A DNA stretch of 64,000 nucleotides. Source: Methanomicrobiales archaeon HGW-Methanomicrobiales-1. GTDB lineage: Archaea > Halobacteriota > Methanomicrobia > Methanomicrobiales > Methanospirillaceae. The stretch is from positions 858,683 through 922,682 of the forward strand of contig PGYM01000001.1 in NCBI GenBank assembly GCA_002839675.1, in the 5' to 3' direction. Below, piece after piece: positions 29,801-36,626 of this stretch; positions within the stretch are counted from its first letter, which is position 1; every line of letters begins with the position of its first letter. The notes below the pieces were generated by a model. It was not told the origin of the DNA. It did not search any database and worked only from the letters and a program-made list of their open reading frames with translations. The translations under genes were made by a program, and so were the position numbers.

Positions 29801-30943
29801 GCGCTGTTTGAGAAAGCACTGGCCCTCAATACCCGTTACAGTGAGGCATTCCAGTACAAGGGAATTGCCCTTGCACGCATTTCACGATATAACGATGCAA
29901 TCATTGCATTTGATGCAGCACTTGCCACAAATCCTGATTCCGGAGAGGCACTCTATGAAAAAGGCCGTGCCCAGATTCGTAATGAGAATCTTAAGGAAGC
30001 GATTGCTACCTTCGATCGCTTACTGGCATTAAACCCCGGTTCTGCCGGCGCACTGTATGAAAAGGGCAGGGCATATTTCTCACTGGGTAATTATGAAGAG
30101 GCGATCTCTGCATTTGTGCATGCCATCGAGATCACTCCTACCTGCAGTCCCGCATTCTTCTGGATGGGACGGGCATATGTTGAGCTTGGCGATATGGATG
30201 CTGCCATCACCGCTTACAATCATGCGCTTGAAAATAAACCCCGGTCTGCGGAAATATTTGTTTACCGGGGGATTGCCTATGCAGCACTCGACCAGTACCG
30301 GGATGCAATCCAATCCTATGACCGTGCACTTGAGATCGAGCATTCAGCTGCAACCTTTGTCCACAAAGGAGTGACTCTATCCGAACTGGGTATGACCCGC
30401 GATGCGATAGATGCATTTGACCGGGCACTCGAACTGGATGGGACCCTCGCCGATGCATGGATGGGCAAAGGCAATGCCTTTTACGATTTGGGGAAATTTA
30501 AAGAAGCGCAATCCGCCTATGAACAGGGACTGGTAATTGATCCCGAAAATGTTGTTGGCTGGACCCGTCATGGCATGTCACTTGCCGGTCAGAATATGGA
30601 TGAAGCAGCCCTGAACTCATATGATCGGGCAATTTCTTTGGATCCCACTTTTTCCATTGCCTACTTTACCAAAGGCAGTGCAATGGATGCACTGGGACGG
30701 TACGAGGAGGCGGTGGTGTCATACCGTGAAATGATCACCCTCCAGCCGGAATTTGTGGATGCATGGATCCATAAAGGACGATCCTTAAAGGAACTCGAAA
30801 AATACCAGGATGCCCTGACGGATTTCAAACATGCCGTGGAACTGGATGGATCCCGTAAAGAGATCTGGAAAGATATTGGCGGGATACTCGATACGATCGG
30901 CAAGCATGAAGAAGCCCAGATCTGTTATGAAAAATCCCGGTAA
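17894..30943 (+). CDS. Giant all-tetratricopeptide-repeat protein (4349 residues, about 128 TPRs)
   Basis: An uninterrupted 13,050-base frame. After five residues the chain is continuous TPR of the consensus A-x2-W/Y-Y-x-K-G-x-A-L-x2-L-G-x-Y-x2-A-I-x2-F-D-x-A-L-x-L-x-P. Taking 34 residues per unit, 5 + 127x34 - 2 + 28 = 4349: 127 complete repeats, a last one lacking its final six residues, and a net loss of two residues. The two short units are visible at IALKPSAQVWYNKG and at ALEIEHSAATFVHKG. There is no signal peptide, membrane helix, enzymatic domain or low-complexity linker, so it should be a cytoplasmic superhelical scaffold. A block near 19730 is duplicated exactly 816 bases (eight repeats) later. 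The lack of stops or frameshifts over 13 kb shows it is maintained. Its partners are unknown. Confidence 0.93.
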   Translation: MNKSDAEALLRQGIELYDLGKFQEAIVMFDRGLALFPKLAKAHYFKGIALYDLGQFEDAVASYDLALGIEPGDPNAWYNKAATLAQIGRNEEALDACEQLLSIRFDNTEAWILKGIALYELGRFKEAISAYDHALSLDPTQAKVYYNKGIALGDLGRHHEAIVAYDKAIELVPGYARAFYNRGISFYEIGKYDEALAAFEKVNELDPSDIWVWYYRSFILAKQERYEEAAQSAAKFLEHEPDHADIWAIKGISLLKSGKFNDAVSALDQALSLNPKVADVWYHKGLAHNQLQQYHDALNAFDKSAELSPAHAQTYYNRGIAFAYINEYDEAVQDFDRTLSFDQSNADAYYLKGISCINLSRYDEALDSFNHALKIKEDHAVSYYYRGVALTRLGRYKDALESFDDAQALDPACAPALYQKGLSYAHLGRFAEAVTAYDLALQIRPAYADAIYHKGFALAKLGRNIEAIQEFDRTIAEQPHNPQAYHQKGLLLAKLGKYEDAVGAYLQSIELKPAYAQAFYDMGLACARLDQSQKAIEAFENAIAINPNYVNAHYNRGLALASLGQYNEAFDAFDRAVEIDPSHTLALYQRGIMLMQLVRYDEAIDAFDSVLVLSPQNAGALYEKAMALVHLDRLEEAVHAFDEALEQNPSLVNAWFNKAIALATLGKLDDAVAAFDKVIVLNPKHTEAAVRKGIALVNLNRFGEAIVLFNRSLEDNPRDIWAWCYKGVALISLNRYDEAIRAFDKALEIDNRFSHAYFERGNAFLFTNQLPEAIRSYDLALEIDPENHEILSQKGHALIKNGQFEEAITTFSLVIAHDPQNITALDEKAQALFHIGEYGKAVQAFEDVIEINPAYPNAQYYRGKSLVQINRFNDAVAAFDQVLALSPRNADAAYEKGSALMHLRQFEDADISFNYALEQDPGLVSAWLKKGVTLSHLGLEEKSVEAFERAIALNPQLTEATVKKGIALVNLSRFSDAIVILNQALEDDAGNVQAWYYSGLAFAALGQTEKAIKAFDRVLELNRQCAPAWYERGRALARMGKHLESVLSYDKALELAPDDPETLYHKGLALAQRERYDDAIKAFERVIILEPENGHAYYYLGVSLAGRERFDEAVRAFDLALSLDPSNAQAYYFKGIALIQSERYSDAINTFEQAIELDSDNSQSYHYLGIAYLQSKQYEKALKVLTSATDMDPSISDGFMYQGIALAHLSRHEEAVICLDKSLAANPSLMEALIYRAGSLIQLKRYAEAIETGERILSLNPTLVDTWLQIGDANVSLDKNPEALIAFTKALEINPNLSDGWVKKGHVLYDMGKIPEAIVAYTRGLDINPSLQDIWILKGDALNELGKTLDAISAYAKAVKIDPGLVDGWVKSGKAYYELGRYQDAIDAFDNAIALNQRCIDAFQYKGMSLEKINRVEECIQVFEVLLEIDPANFDAQYHKGLALSKLGEHRDAIVAFDKTIALKPSAQVWYNKGQSLTEIGKYQEAVDAFTHALEMESGYNEVYYYLGYCYLKLGKYTESIASFDRNLEHDPSNAKGHFNRGIALQKLDRDTEALESFDKALISDPENALAFYHKGQSYANLEMFNEAVFSFDKTLHLKPKYTDARMKKGLALYHLGKLRESIKDFDRTIHDNPRNSQAYYHKGRALSDLGKFIEANESYDRALDLNPAFCEAYLHKGLALLELSQFDDAISSFDQALEIDSNLEAAHYNRGYALAKTGRHKEAITAFDRSLSLMPSDVSAAYQKGLSLYAIGLHRDALDSFDRTLELKPQYADAAFYKSLALHDLGRNEDSVVAADRAIEINPEFSRAWYLKGVSHLDLEQYDKAVGAFDRTIELDNTNAQAYFDKGLALIHLKNPEKAIESFDKVLDLIPGYAPAFYQKGIALNAIGMFEEAVLSFNIAIEIEPDNADALYQKGLALTSLENYPDAIIVFDAAHEIEPKRADIIYKKGLSYASLVQHEDAVSAFALALELDPGYNDALYHKGLSLAELGKFADAIDALSKALETSPKIANAWLIKGFCLAAEKRYQEAILSYDSALEIDSNSAHSWFYKGRAQLNLDALTDAAASFDRALANQPAFGEAFYYKGIALHRLGNLDDAVAAFEQANNLMPDFEPGYLQKGRALSALARYQEAVDAFARVITADPKDIAALYGQARAFDKLGIYDKAILLYGRVTRLDPACERAFLYKGMAQANLHHDEDAVESFDRTLEINAVNGDALSGKGRALVALRKYETAVESFDAFLAITPGTIDILYEKGLALTKLKKAEPALEVFNQCIALGLDTARVHAEKGFVLYELGNYPEAILSFDRALAQDSHDTPSYLAKGLALAQTGRHEDAIAAFDAVLLIDPENGQAHRGRGVALVKLRRYEDAIISLDHALDYDKANPDILTCKGYSLYRLKRFKESVEALGKSLKLRSQDVKTLFFRAKAYMHLERWEDAISHFEKVLAIDPKDTAAWYYKGLGYTRMVLLDDALHAFDNALVNDESCAVAWFEKAETLRRSERFEESLAAYDRTLELDSHHQNAAYHKGLALFILGRNDEAIEAFDHALAIGVANARIQFSRGHALLVAGRYTDALSSLERSIELAPGDAATWYDKGQVLALLENYKGAIEAFEKTLELDPKDAHASFGKGQALFFLGQDEDAITAFDLTLSLDSAFADAAYARGVALGRLGNYPKAIKSFDYTLEYVPEHAKAHYQKGLALNASGKYEKAIREFKAAITHDPCLYDAIFQSGLSYAQLGKHENALQVFDKMLELTPEDAMVMYQRALALTKLHRFNDALIPIESSLDRENNRADVWILKGSTLYESERYGESLEAFDRALALEPKNPIAWYRKGKSYLELEQTRDAIHCFEQVLNGDPACAPAWFRKGSAHLSIGEFEPAVDALTRALDIKPVSANGWYDRGIALFELGRFEDAVASYDQALGINPKYANACYDKGIALTRLGRDADAISTFERATGIDPHFATAFFDTGLAYFRLSDYKKAISAFEKGLAVNASYAPAYYYKGLALIQIKKLKDAIVAFDAAISLDGGNYDVWYNKGLALSQTRQFEKAGDAFDKSISFNSHVYDPWFEKGCALFRLSKYDDAIVAFLHALSLDDSKREGHYALGRTYVALSRYEDSLPSFNRAIACDPGFIKAYRAKGLALEELGQYEEEIPALAGVLSLDPADAGAWYHTGFACERLGNDDDAIAALEKARAGDPYNISLLLLEGRILGRLEKYEDAIHILDIALGREPDNGEILFEKGIALSHLERHEESTEIFASAAANLPGKFEPLYEQGISLVILGRYHEAEVAFNAALQLNETDPDIWIEKGSVLLHLKRYEEAIDAFTNAISYTKESYRAFLEQGKAYAFLGKWEDAIPAFDLAIQLKPEDPRALYEKGLALFNLKKFAESVRVLDESLAVDPDNTRALYYRSSALAEAGDYAQSAESYRHLLAFTPEDPVAWLELGLVLARINRHDEALVAFDRCLDIQPDNFSAVYNKARSLDSLNRIKEAITMYNQALSLDPAHAETHHFKGMALYSLGRFEEAAKEHDLALEINPAFGEALYDKGRSLASLGMYRETVKTFDKAIAVEKNYAPAYYDKGLALAHLGRHEDAIIAFNKNIDLDAGNALAYYHKGVSLIATGRQNDAIDAFDRMLSIDPLSVDGWLYRGRALADLARYNDAIEAYVKTLEIDPSNPDAWYLKGSAFFALQGYDDAIEAFARALEIRPEYTQAFFDKGRSLFQLGMYKEAVLSFDNALSIEPKNIDALYQKGRALIRLGLYEDAIAAFDPALRIRPTAAMIWTGKGIALSALSKDKEAISCYNKALGIDSKDARAHYNLGVSNVNMGRYQEAIRNLDAALTYKPQCAEAFFQKGKALSGLSMFHEAISAFDKALAQKGTFADSWLYRGIAETNLGSYDAALDCYDRAIAIDPDYAAPYLYRGIALIQLKRYSEAVDAFDRALESRPDYAEALYHKGVALVHQERYEDAIALFEKALALNTRYSEAFQYKGIALARISRYNDAIIAFDAALATNPDSGEALYEKGRAQIRNENLKEAIATFDRLLALNPGSAGALYEKGRAYFSLGNYEEAISAFVHAIEITPTCSPAFFWMGRAYVELGDMDAAITAYNHALENKPRSAEIFVYRGIAYAALDQYRDAIQSYDRALEIEHSAATFVHKGVTLSELGMTRDAIDAFDRALELDGTLADAWMGKGNAFYDLGKFKEAQSAYEQGLVIDPENVVGWTRHGMSLAGQNMDEAALNSYDRAISLDPTFSIAYFTKGSAMDALGRYEEAVVSYREMITLQPEFVDAWIHKGRSLKELEKYQDALTDFKHAVELDGSRKEIWKDIGGILDTIGKHEEAQICYEKSR

Positions 30944-30948
30944 TCCGG

Positions 30949-31003
30949 TTTTTTTGTTCAATGATCTTAATTTTTTTTTAGAGCAGGAATCTCTATTTTT
31001 TTT
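30949..31003 (+). terminator. T-tracts after the giant TPR gene
   Basis: Three runs of seven to nine T follow the stop within 60 bases, typical of archaeal transcription termination. The convergent small TPR gene has its own A-run (minus-strand T-tract) at 31024-31033. Confidence 0.5.
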
Positions 31004-31034
31004 CTTAAGGAATCAACAGATCCAAAAAAAAAAG

Positions 31035-31682
31035 TTAGTTCTTTTTCCTCACTTCAAGGAACCAGACAATCGCAACAATGGCAAAAAAGGAGATAATGCC
31101 GATGGTAAAAGCGTTTTTGATATACCAGGGGGTAGCTGCATCGCGGCTCTGTTCTGCAATCCGTTTGTTTGCAGCAAGATTCGGATAATCGGGACTGAGT
31201 GACTGGACCTTGTCAAATGCCGAGATGGCTTCATCATATTTTTTCATGCCGGCAAGGGAATAGCCTTTATTGAACCATGCTTCAGGATTCGAAGAATCAA
31301 GCGCAATGGCTTTTTCATAAGCTCCCAGTTCATCGTCATACCTGCCGAGATTATAGAGAATATACCCCCGGTTAATCCAGCCCTGTACATATTCCGGGTT
31401 AAGGGCCAGTGCCTTATCCGATGCAATAAGTGCCTCGCTGAACCGCTGGGCCCGGTTTAAGGCATCTGCCTTGCCATTCCAGGCTTCATAATAGTCCGGG
31501 GCAAGCGCAGTTGCATGATCATAGGCACTGATGGCTTCGGAATAATTCCTGCTTTTCATCAGTGCATTTCCCTGCGCATACCCGTCAGCAGCATCAGGAG
31601 AATATGCCAGCACCGGCATGATGCAAAGAACCAGGAAAAGAACGGTTAAAAATCCCGCGAAGAATATTTTTTTTGCGTACAT
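31035..31682 (-). CDS. Membrane-anchored TPR protein
   Basis: A 215-residue protein from the ATG at 31682; a start at 31715 is also in frame but lies in a possible box A (ATTTATGG). A signal-type helix (KKIFFAGFLTVLFLVLCIMP, residues 4-23) is followed by four to five TPRs (about 30-160), for example WINRGYILYNLGRYDDELGA. A C-terminal transmembrane helix (IKNAFTIGIISFFAIVAIVW) and a basic EVRKKN tail complete it. The TPRs should therefore face outside. It is convergent with the giant TPR gene and uses the same repeat consensus, so it may share ancestry with it. It may also be co-transcribed with the tRNA methyltransferase gene. Confidence 0.85.
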   Translation of the reverse strand: MYAKKIFFAGFLTVLFLVLCIMPVLAYSPDAADGYAQGNALMKSRNYSEAISAYDHATALAPDYYEAWNGKADALNRAQRFSEALIASDKALALNPEYVQGWINRGYILYNLGRYDDELGAYEKAIALDSSNPEAWFNKGYSLAGMKKYDEAISAFDKVQSLSPDYPNLAANKRIAEQSRDAATPWYIKNAFTIGIISFFAIVAIVWFLEVRKKN

Positions 31683-31742
31683 GACAACCGGATCATATCT
31701 TGTGCTGATGACCATAAATTATTCTTCAAAACCGGATATGTT

Positions 31743-32711
31743 TTAATGGCCGAGAACGAGAACCCGGCGGGTAAGACTCTTGTGAACGCGCTGTTCGTGC
31801 TGCTGGAGAACGGTCATATGCTGTCGGGCGATCACTGAAATGTCCTTGTGAGTTACCACAACAGCCCGTCGGCCCGGTTTTAATACACGCCGGATTTCAT
31901 CGAGTGCACCGGCATAGAGGTTATCCATGGTATCTGCTTTTTTTATACAGACTGACTGACCATAGGGCAGATCAGTTACCACTGAATCGATCGAATGATC
32001 CTTGAAGGGTAGCCGGGTTGCGTCAGCAAGCATCAGGAAAGACTGTGAACAATTCTGACGACTGCCCGATATCATCAGTGGATCGAAATCGCTGCCGATT
32101 GCATGAGCCCCCAGCAATTCTGCCTCAATAAGAATTCCCCCGGTGCCGCAGAAGGGGTCAAGGACGCGGTCTCCCGCCTGAACGCCCGCGATATTTGCCA
32201 GGGTTCTTGCCATGCGGGGCATCATTACCCCCGGGTGGAAAAAGTCCCGCTTACCGGGATTTCTCTCATCATAACCCGAACGGTTAATGGAGAAGAGGAC
32301 CCTGCCAAAATAACACTTATCCTCGGAGAGAATTGCACGGTATTCGGTTTCGGGATTGTTTAAAGATACCGGGCCGGCAATCATATCGCCAATACACCGT
32401 TCGAATTCCCGTTGTGAGGAGGGGTTGAGTTCATAAAGCCCCCCATGGACTTTCTTTGCCCTTCCGGCAAACGTACGGGTCGTGGTGATAGCAAGTTCTT
32501 TGAGTAAATTTTTAAATGCCGGGATATTCGGCTCGCATTCCCCGAGATATTCGAGCACTACCTGGGTCATTGCAAGCCGTTGTGCCTGTTCCGGGTGGGG
32601 ACAATCCACGACTGCAACCTGCAGGCGCTCTTCTAAGATAGTGCCGACACAGGAAAGTTCCGCAAAGGGGAGCGTCGGGTTCTCACCGGAAAGCTCAAAG
32701 AGCAACTTCAT
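31743..32711 (-). CDS. tRNA (guanine(10)-N2)-methyltransferase, archaeal Trm-G10 type
   Basis: A 322-residue SAM-dependent RNA methyltransferase. The N-terminal half (about 1-150) is a THUMP-like RNA-binding region; the C-terminal Rossmann domain has DRVLDPFCGTGGILIEAELL near 180-200 (SAM loop), GSDFDPLMI near 208 and the catalytic TDLPYGQS near 248-255 of N2-guanine methylases. It methylates G10 of tRNAs in archaea. The GTGGILIEA loop and the D-L-P-Y motif distinguish it from rRNA adenine methylases. It lies upstream of the membrane TPR gene with a 60-base gap to the ATG used there. Confidence 0.9.
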   Translation of the reverse strand: MKLLFELSGENPTLPFAELSCVGTILEERLQVAVVDCPHPEQAQRLAMTQVVLEYLGECEPNIPAFKNLLKELAITTTRTFAGRAKKVHGGLYELNPSSQREFERCIGDMIAGPVSLNNPETEYRAILSEDKCYFGRVLFSINRSGYDERNPGKRDFFHPGVMMPRMARTLANIAGVQAGDRVLDPFCGTGGILIEAELLGAHAIGSDFDPLMISGSRQNCSQSFLMLADATRLPFKDHSIDSVVTDLPYGQSVCIKKADTMDNLYAGALDEIRRVLKPGRRAVVVTHKDISVIARQHMTVLQQHEQRVHKSLTRRVLVLGH

Positions 32712-32780
32712 CCTTATCCCATTACATGCAGGAACTCAAATAAGTGCGTAAAAAAAGTAAAAATGAATCAGGGATTAAGG

Positions 32781-33905
32781 TTATTTTTTCCCTTTTTTCT
32801 TTCCCATAATGCCTGAGAAAAATCCACCGTTTCCGGTTGAGTGGCCTTCGAGATCGGCAAGTTTCTGGTAGAGTTCTTTTTGTTCATTGCTTAAGGATCT
32901 TGGCGTTACAATCTTTACCCGGACAAGAAGGTCGCCGGGATGACCGCGGCGTTTTACTCCCTCGCCACCAAGCTTTAAAGCAGTGTTAAATTGTATGCCC
33001 GCAGGGACTTTGAGATCGATATGACGCTTGTCTATCGTCTCAATCTCTATTGAAGTGCCCAAAACCGCCTGGGCCGGGCTGATCTCAATGGTTGTTTCAA
33101 GGTTATCGCCACTTCTCACAAAGCGGTCATGTGCCTGGACATATACTTCGATGAACAGGTCGCCGTTTGCTGCCCCGTAATCCCCGGCTTCACCATAGCC
33201 TTCCATGCGAAGCCGCATGCCATTGTCAATGCCCGCCGGGATATGCACAGAAACTTTTCGTTTCACCCGGGCATGACCGGATCCACGGCAGTCTTTACAC
33301 ACTTTCTCCGGAATTTTTCCTTTTCCCCCGCACTGGGTACAGGGTGTCATCCGGACAAACTGGCCAAACGCAGACTGTGCTGTCTGTCGCATCTGCCCGG
33401 TTCCGCCGCAACGGGGGCACGTGTTGAGGCGTTTTGTCTCGCTGCCGGATCCGCTGCAGGTGGCGCATGACTCGGTATGCATCAGTTCGATATCGCGATC
33501 CATGCCGGTAACTGCATCCTCAAGCCGGATCTGGATCCGCATGAGGAGATCGGCCCCGGGCTGGGGGCCGGACCTTCGCTGGCCCCCGCCGAAGAAATCA
33601 AAGATGTCTCCGAAACCGGAGAAGTCAGAGGAGAACCCTCCGCCGCCATGTCCTCCACCGGTGTAGGAGCCTTTTGACGCATTGGTAAACGTCTCATGGC
33701 CCATATTATCATACTGGGATTTCTTCTGTTCATCGGATAGGACGCTGTAGGCTTCGTTGATCTGTTTGAACTTCTCTTCAGCCCCTGGATCCTTGCAGAC
33801 ATCCGGGTGATACTTACGGGCGAGGTTGCGATAGGCCTTCTTTACTTCTTTGTCATCGGCATTCCGGGGTATCCCGAGAATGTCGTAGTAATCTCCTGCG
33901 CCCAT
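32781..33905 (-). CDS. dnaJ: Chaperone DnaJ (type I Hsp40)
   Basis: A 374-residue type I J-protein. The J domain (residues 5-70) has the HPD triad in [12 protein letters not shown] Gly/Phe region follows ([20 protein letters not shown]). Four zinc repeats are present: [24 protein letters not shown] and CKDCRGSG. The C-terminal substrate-binding domains carry [14 protein letters not shown] and [12 protein letters not shown]. It stimulates DnaK ATPase and delivers unfolded clients. It is the last gene of grpE-dnaK-dnaJ and starts 8 bases after the dnaK stop. The set was acquired by archaea from bacteria, which is established for methanogens. Confidence 0.98.
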   Translation of the reverse strand: MGAGDYYDILGIPRNADDKEVKKAYRNLARKYHPDVCKDPGAEEKFKQINEAYSVLSDEQKKSQYDNMGHETFTNASKGSYTGGGHGGGGFSSDFSGFGDIFDFFGGGQRRSGPQPGADLLMRIQIRLEDAVTGMDRDIELMHTESCATCSGSGSETKRLNTCPRCGGTGQMRQTAQSAFGQFVRMTPCTQCGGKGKIPEKVCKDCRGSGHARVKRKVSVHIPAGIDNGMRLRMEGYGEAGDYGAANGDLFIEVYVQAHDRFVRSGDNLETTIEISPAQAVLGTSIEIETIDKRHIDLKVPAGIQFNTALKLGGEGVKRRGHPGDLLVRVKIVTPRSLSNEQKELYQKLADLEGHSTGNGGFFSGIMGKKKGKK

Positions 33906-33913
33906 TTTTTAGT

Positions 33914-35767
33914 TCACTCTTCTTTCACTTTGTAATCTGCATTGACGACATTATCATCGTCTTTTGTTTCCGCTTCCGGCTGGGGGCCGGCATCTGATGG
34001 CGGCTGTTGTGCAGCTGCCTGTTCGGCCTGAACTTTCTGGTAAATCTTGGTTGTCACAGCATATACTGCTTCGGTCAGTGCTTCCATGGACTTCTTGATC
34101 TCATCCAGGTTTTCCTCTTCAAGCGCTTTCTTGACTGCCGCAACACTATCTTCTACTTTCTGCTTGTCTTCCGCTTCGAGTTTGTCGCCACTCTCTTTGA
34201 GCATCTTTTCAGCAGTGAAGACGGCGGTGTCAGCCTGGTTGTGCAGCTCTATCTCATCGCGCTTCTGCTTGTCTTCATTCTCGAACGTCTTTGCGGCATC
34301 CATCATCTTCTTGATATCTTCTTCAGTGAGTTTCTTGTCACCCTTGATAGAGATGGCCTGCTGGTTACCGGAACCGAGATCCTTAGCCGAAACGTGGATG
34401 ATACCATTCGAATCGATATCGAATGTGACCTCGACCTGGGGAATGCCCCGCGGGGCCGGTGGGATACCGGTCAACTGGAATTTACCCAGGGTGAAGTTAT
34501 CCTTGGCAAGCGCACGTTCTCCCTGTACTACATGGATCTCGACACTGGTCTGGCCATCGGCTGCCGTTGAGAAAATCTGGCTTTTCCGGGTGGGAATCGT
34601 CGTGTTACGCTCGATGAGCTTGGTTGCGATGCCGCCTAATGTCTCGATACCGAGCGTGAGCGGGGTGACGTCCAGGAGAACGATATCTTTTGTCTCGCCG
34701 GTCAGGACCGCACCCTGGATTGCTGCACCGAGTGCCACACATTCATCCGGGTTAAGTCCCTTGTCCGGTTCCTTGCCGAGAAGCTTTTTGACGGTATCCT
34801 GGACAAGCGGAACACGGGTCGAGCCGCCAACGAGCAGGACATGATCGATATCTTTTGCCTCAAGTTTTGCATCGCTGAGCGCCTGCTTGACCGGGCCGAC
34901 TGTTGATTCAACCAGGTTGCCGATAAGCTGCTCGAGTTTTGCTTTTGTGAGGTCGATGTTTAAGAACTTCGGGCCGCTCTTGTCCTGCGTGATGTAGGGC
35001 AGGTTGATGTTGGTGCTCTGGCGCTGCGAGAGTTCGATCTTTGCATTCTCCGATGCATCGCGAAGGCGCTGCATGGCATAGGGATCCGTGCGCAGGTCGA
35101 TAGCTTCTTTCTTCTTGAATTCCTCAACAAGGTAATCGGTAACCAGCTGGTCGAAATCATCGCCACCGAGATGGTTATTGCCCGCAGTGGATTTCACTTC
35201 AAAGACGCCATCGCCAAGCGTGAGGATGGAAACATCGAAAGTACCGCCACCGAGATCGTAGACGAGGACGGTCGCATCCTTGTCCTTGTCGATACCATAG
35301 GCAAGGGCACTCGCGGTCGGCTCATTGATGATACGCATGACATCGAGTCCTGCGATCTTGCCGGCATCCTTGGTTGCCTGGCGCTGGGCATCATTGAAAT
35401 ATGCCGGGACCGTGATGACGGCTTTTGAGATCTTCTCGCCAAGATAGGCTTCTGCATCGATCTTGAGTTTCTGCAGGATCATCGACGAGATTTCCTGGGG
35501 CGTGTAATTCTTGTCATCAATCTTGATCTTTTCGCCGGTCCCCATCTTGCGCTTGATGGACTGGATTGTCCTCTGCGGGTTGGTCACGGCCTGCCGCTTT
35601 GCGAGACTGCCGACTAACCGCTCGCCCTCTTTAGTAAATGCTACAATCGATGCGGTTGTCCGCCCGCCTTCAGCATTCGGGATAACAATTGGTTTTCCTG
35701 CTTCCATGATGGACATACAGGAGTAAGTTGTTCCCAGATCAATTCCCAGAACTTTGTCATTTGCCAT
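33914..35767 (-). CDS. dnaK: Chaperone DnaK (Hsp70)
   Basis: A 617-residue Hsp70. The ATPase domain has the phosphate loops [15 protein letters not shown] at the N-terminus and [20 protein letters not shown] near 170-190, plus [18 protein letters not shown] near 310. The substrate-binding domain contains [17 protein letters not shown] and [19 protein letters not shown]. The C-terminal lid ends in an acidic tail ([17 protein letters not shown]). GGAGGT precedes the ATG. It folds and protects proteins in the cytoplasm with GrpE and DnaJ encoded beside it. Confidence 0.98.
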   Translation of the reverse strand: MANDKVLGIDLGTTYSCMSIMEAGKPIVIPNAEGGRTTASIVAFTKEGERLVGSLAKRQAVTNPQRTIQSIKRKMGTGEKIKIDDKNYTPQEISSMILQKLKIDAEAYLGEKISKAVITVPAYFNDAQRQATKDAGKIAGLDVMRIINEPTASALAYGIDKDKDATVLVYDLGGGTFDVSILTLGDGVFEVKSTAGNNHLGGDDFDQLVTDYLVEEFKKKEAIDLRTDPYAMQRLRDASENAKIELSQRQSTNINLPYITQDKSGPKFLNIDLTKAKLEQLIGNLVESTVGPVKQALSDAKLEAKDIDHVLLVGGSTRVPLVQDTVKKLLGKEPDKGLNPDECVALGAAIQGAVLTGETKDIVLLDVTPLTLGIETLGGIATKLIERNTTIPTRKSQIFSTAADGQTSVEIHVVQGERALAKDNFTLGKFQLTGIPPAPRGIPQVEVTFDIDSNGIIHVSAKDLGSGNQQAISIKGDKKLTEEDIKKMMDAAKTFENEDKQKRDEIELHNQADTAVFTAEKMLKESGDKLEAEDKQKVEDSVAAVKKALEEENLDEIKKSMEALTEAVYAVTTKIYQKVQAEQAAAQQPPSDAGPQPEAETKDDDNVVNADYKVKEE

Positions 35768-35786
35768 TTTTTTACCTCCTTTTTAA

Positions 35787-36311
35787 TTACTTTCCTTTGG
35801 ATACTGCAACTTTTGCGTGCCGGATAATTTTGTCATACATGCGATACCCGCGTGCCACTTCATCAATTACCATTCCTTCCTCTTCTTCAGAAGGAACATG
35901 GGCAATCGCCTCGTGCTCTGCCGGGTTGAAGGGTTTTTTGAGAGCTTCAACAGGTGAAATACCATGGCGTTGTAATTGTGAAATGAGCAGCTGTTGGATC
36001 TGCACGAGACCCTCGCGCAGGTGAGCATCGTCTGCTTTAATCGCCCGCTCAAAGTTATCAAGGACTTCAATAATATCGACAGCGAACCTTTCATTTGCCA
36101 GGTTCGTAATCATCTCCCGGTCACGTGCTGTGCGTTTTTTGAAATTTTCAAAATCCGCAGCAAGACGCAAGTACCGGTCATTGAGCTCGGCTACTGCCTT
36201 TCGCTGTTCATCCAGGGGATCTGAATCGGCCTGGGTGTTAACGGGGGCAGTATCCGGAATGCCGGTACTTTCTTTGCCGGTCTGTTCAACATTATGTTCT
36301 GCATCATTCAT
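35787..36311 (-). CDS. grpE: Nucleotide exchange factor GrpE
   Basis: A GrpE of 174 residues from the ATG at 36311. An in-frame GTG at 36341 would lie only about 15 bases from the box A, upstream of the expected transcript start, so I reject it. The N-terminal 40 residues are polar and acidic, then a long coiled coil (DEQRKAVAELNDRYLRLAADF, residues about 32-75) and the beta domain with GISPVEALKKPFNPAEHEAI and VARGYRMYDKIIRHAKVAVS. It releases ADP from DnaK. It is the first gene of the heat-shock operon. Confidence 0.95.
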   Translation of the reverse strand: MNDAEHNVEQTGKESTGIPDTAPVNTQADSDPLDEQRKAVAELNDRYLRLAADFENFKKRTARDREMITNLANERFAVDIIEVLDNFERAIKADDAHLREGLVQIQQLLISQLQRHGISPVEALKKPFNPAEHEAIAHVPSEEEEGMVIDEVARGYRMYDKIIRHAKVAVSKGK

Positions 36312-36355
36312 GGTGCAACCCTTACATTTTTCTAATATCACTTGTATTGTAGTTC

Positions 36356-36363
36356 TATATAAA
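36356..36363 (-). promoter_or_regulatory. Box A promoter of the grpE-dnaK-dnaJ operon
   Basis: On the minus strand this reads TTTATATA, an exact archaeal box A. Expected initiation is about 25 bases downstream, near 36333, which gives a leader of some 20 bases to the ATG at 36311. Confidence 0.65.
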
Positions 36364-36626
36364 CATTCACTTCATTCTAATGCAGGAATCGGCGCAACGA
36401 AACGGGATTCATTATTGAAGCCCAAAACCGGGACTGCCAATGTTTTTTCTATAAAACTTCACGCGGATTTCGAAATAAACCGAAAATTTTGATTATTTAT
36501 ATATTCATTTTGCATTCTTTTTCTCTCAAATGGATCCGAGAAATAATTACATGAACTCCGGTAAATTACTGAAATAATTTTTGAATCACCATACCTTTTT
36601 CTTTCCTGTCCCTCATACACTTCACC

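Noticed and set aside
17894-30943. Many open frames on both strands inside the giant TPR gene
   Set aside because: They follow from the 102-base repeat and biased codons; their translations are low-complexity shadows without ribosome sites or family motifs.
36312-36341. Upstream GTG start of grpE
   Set aside because: It lies about 15 bases from the box A, before the expected transcription start; the ATG at 36311 fits better.
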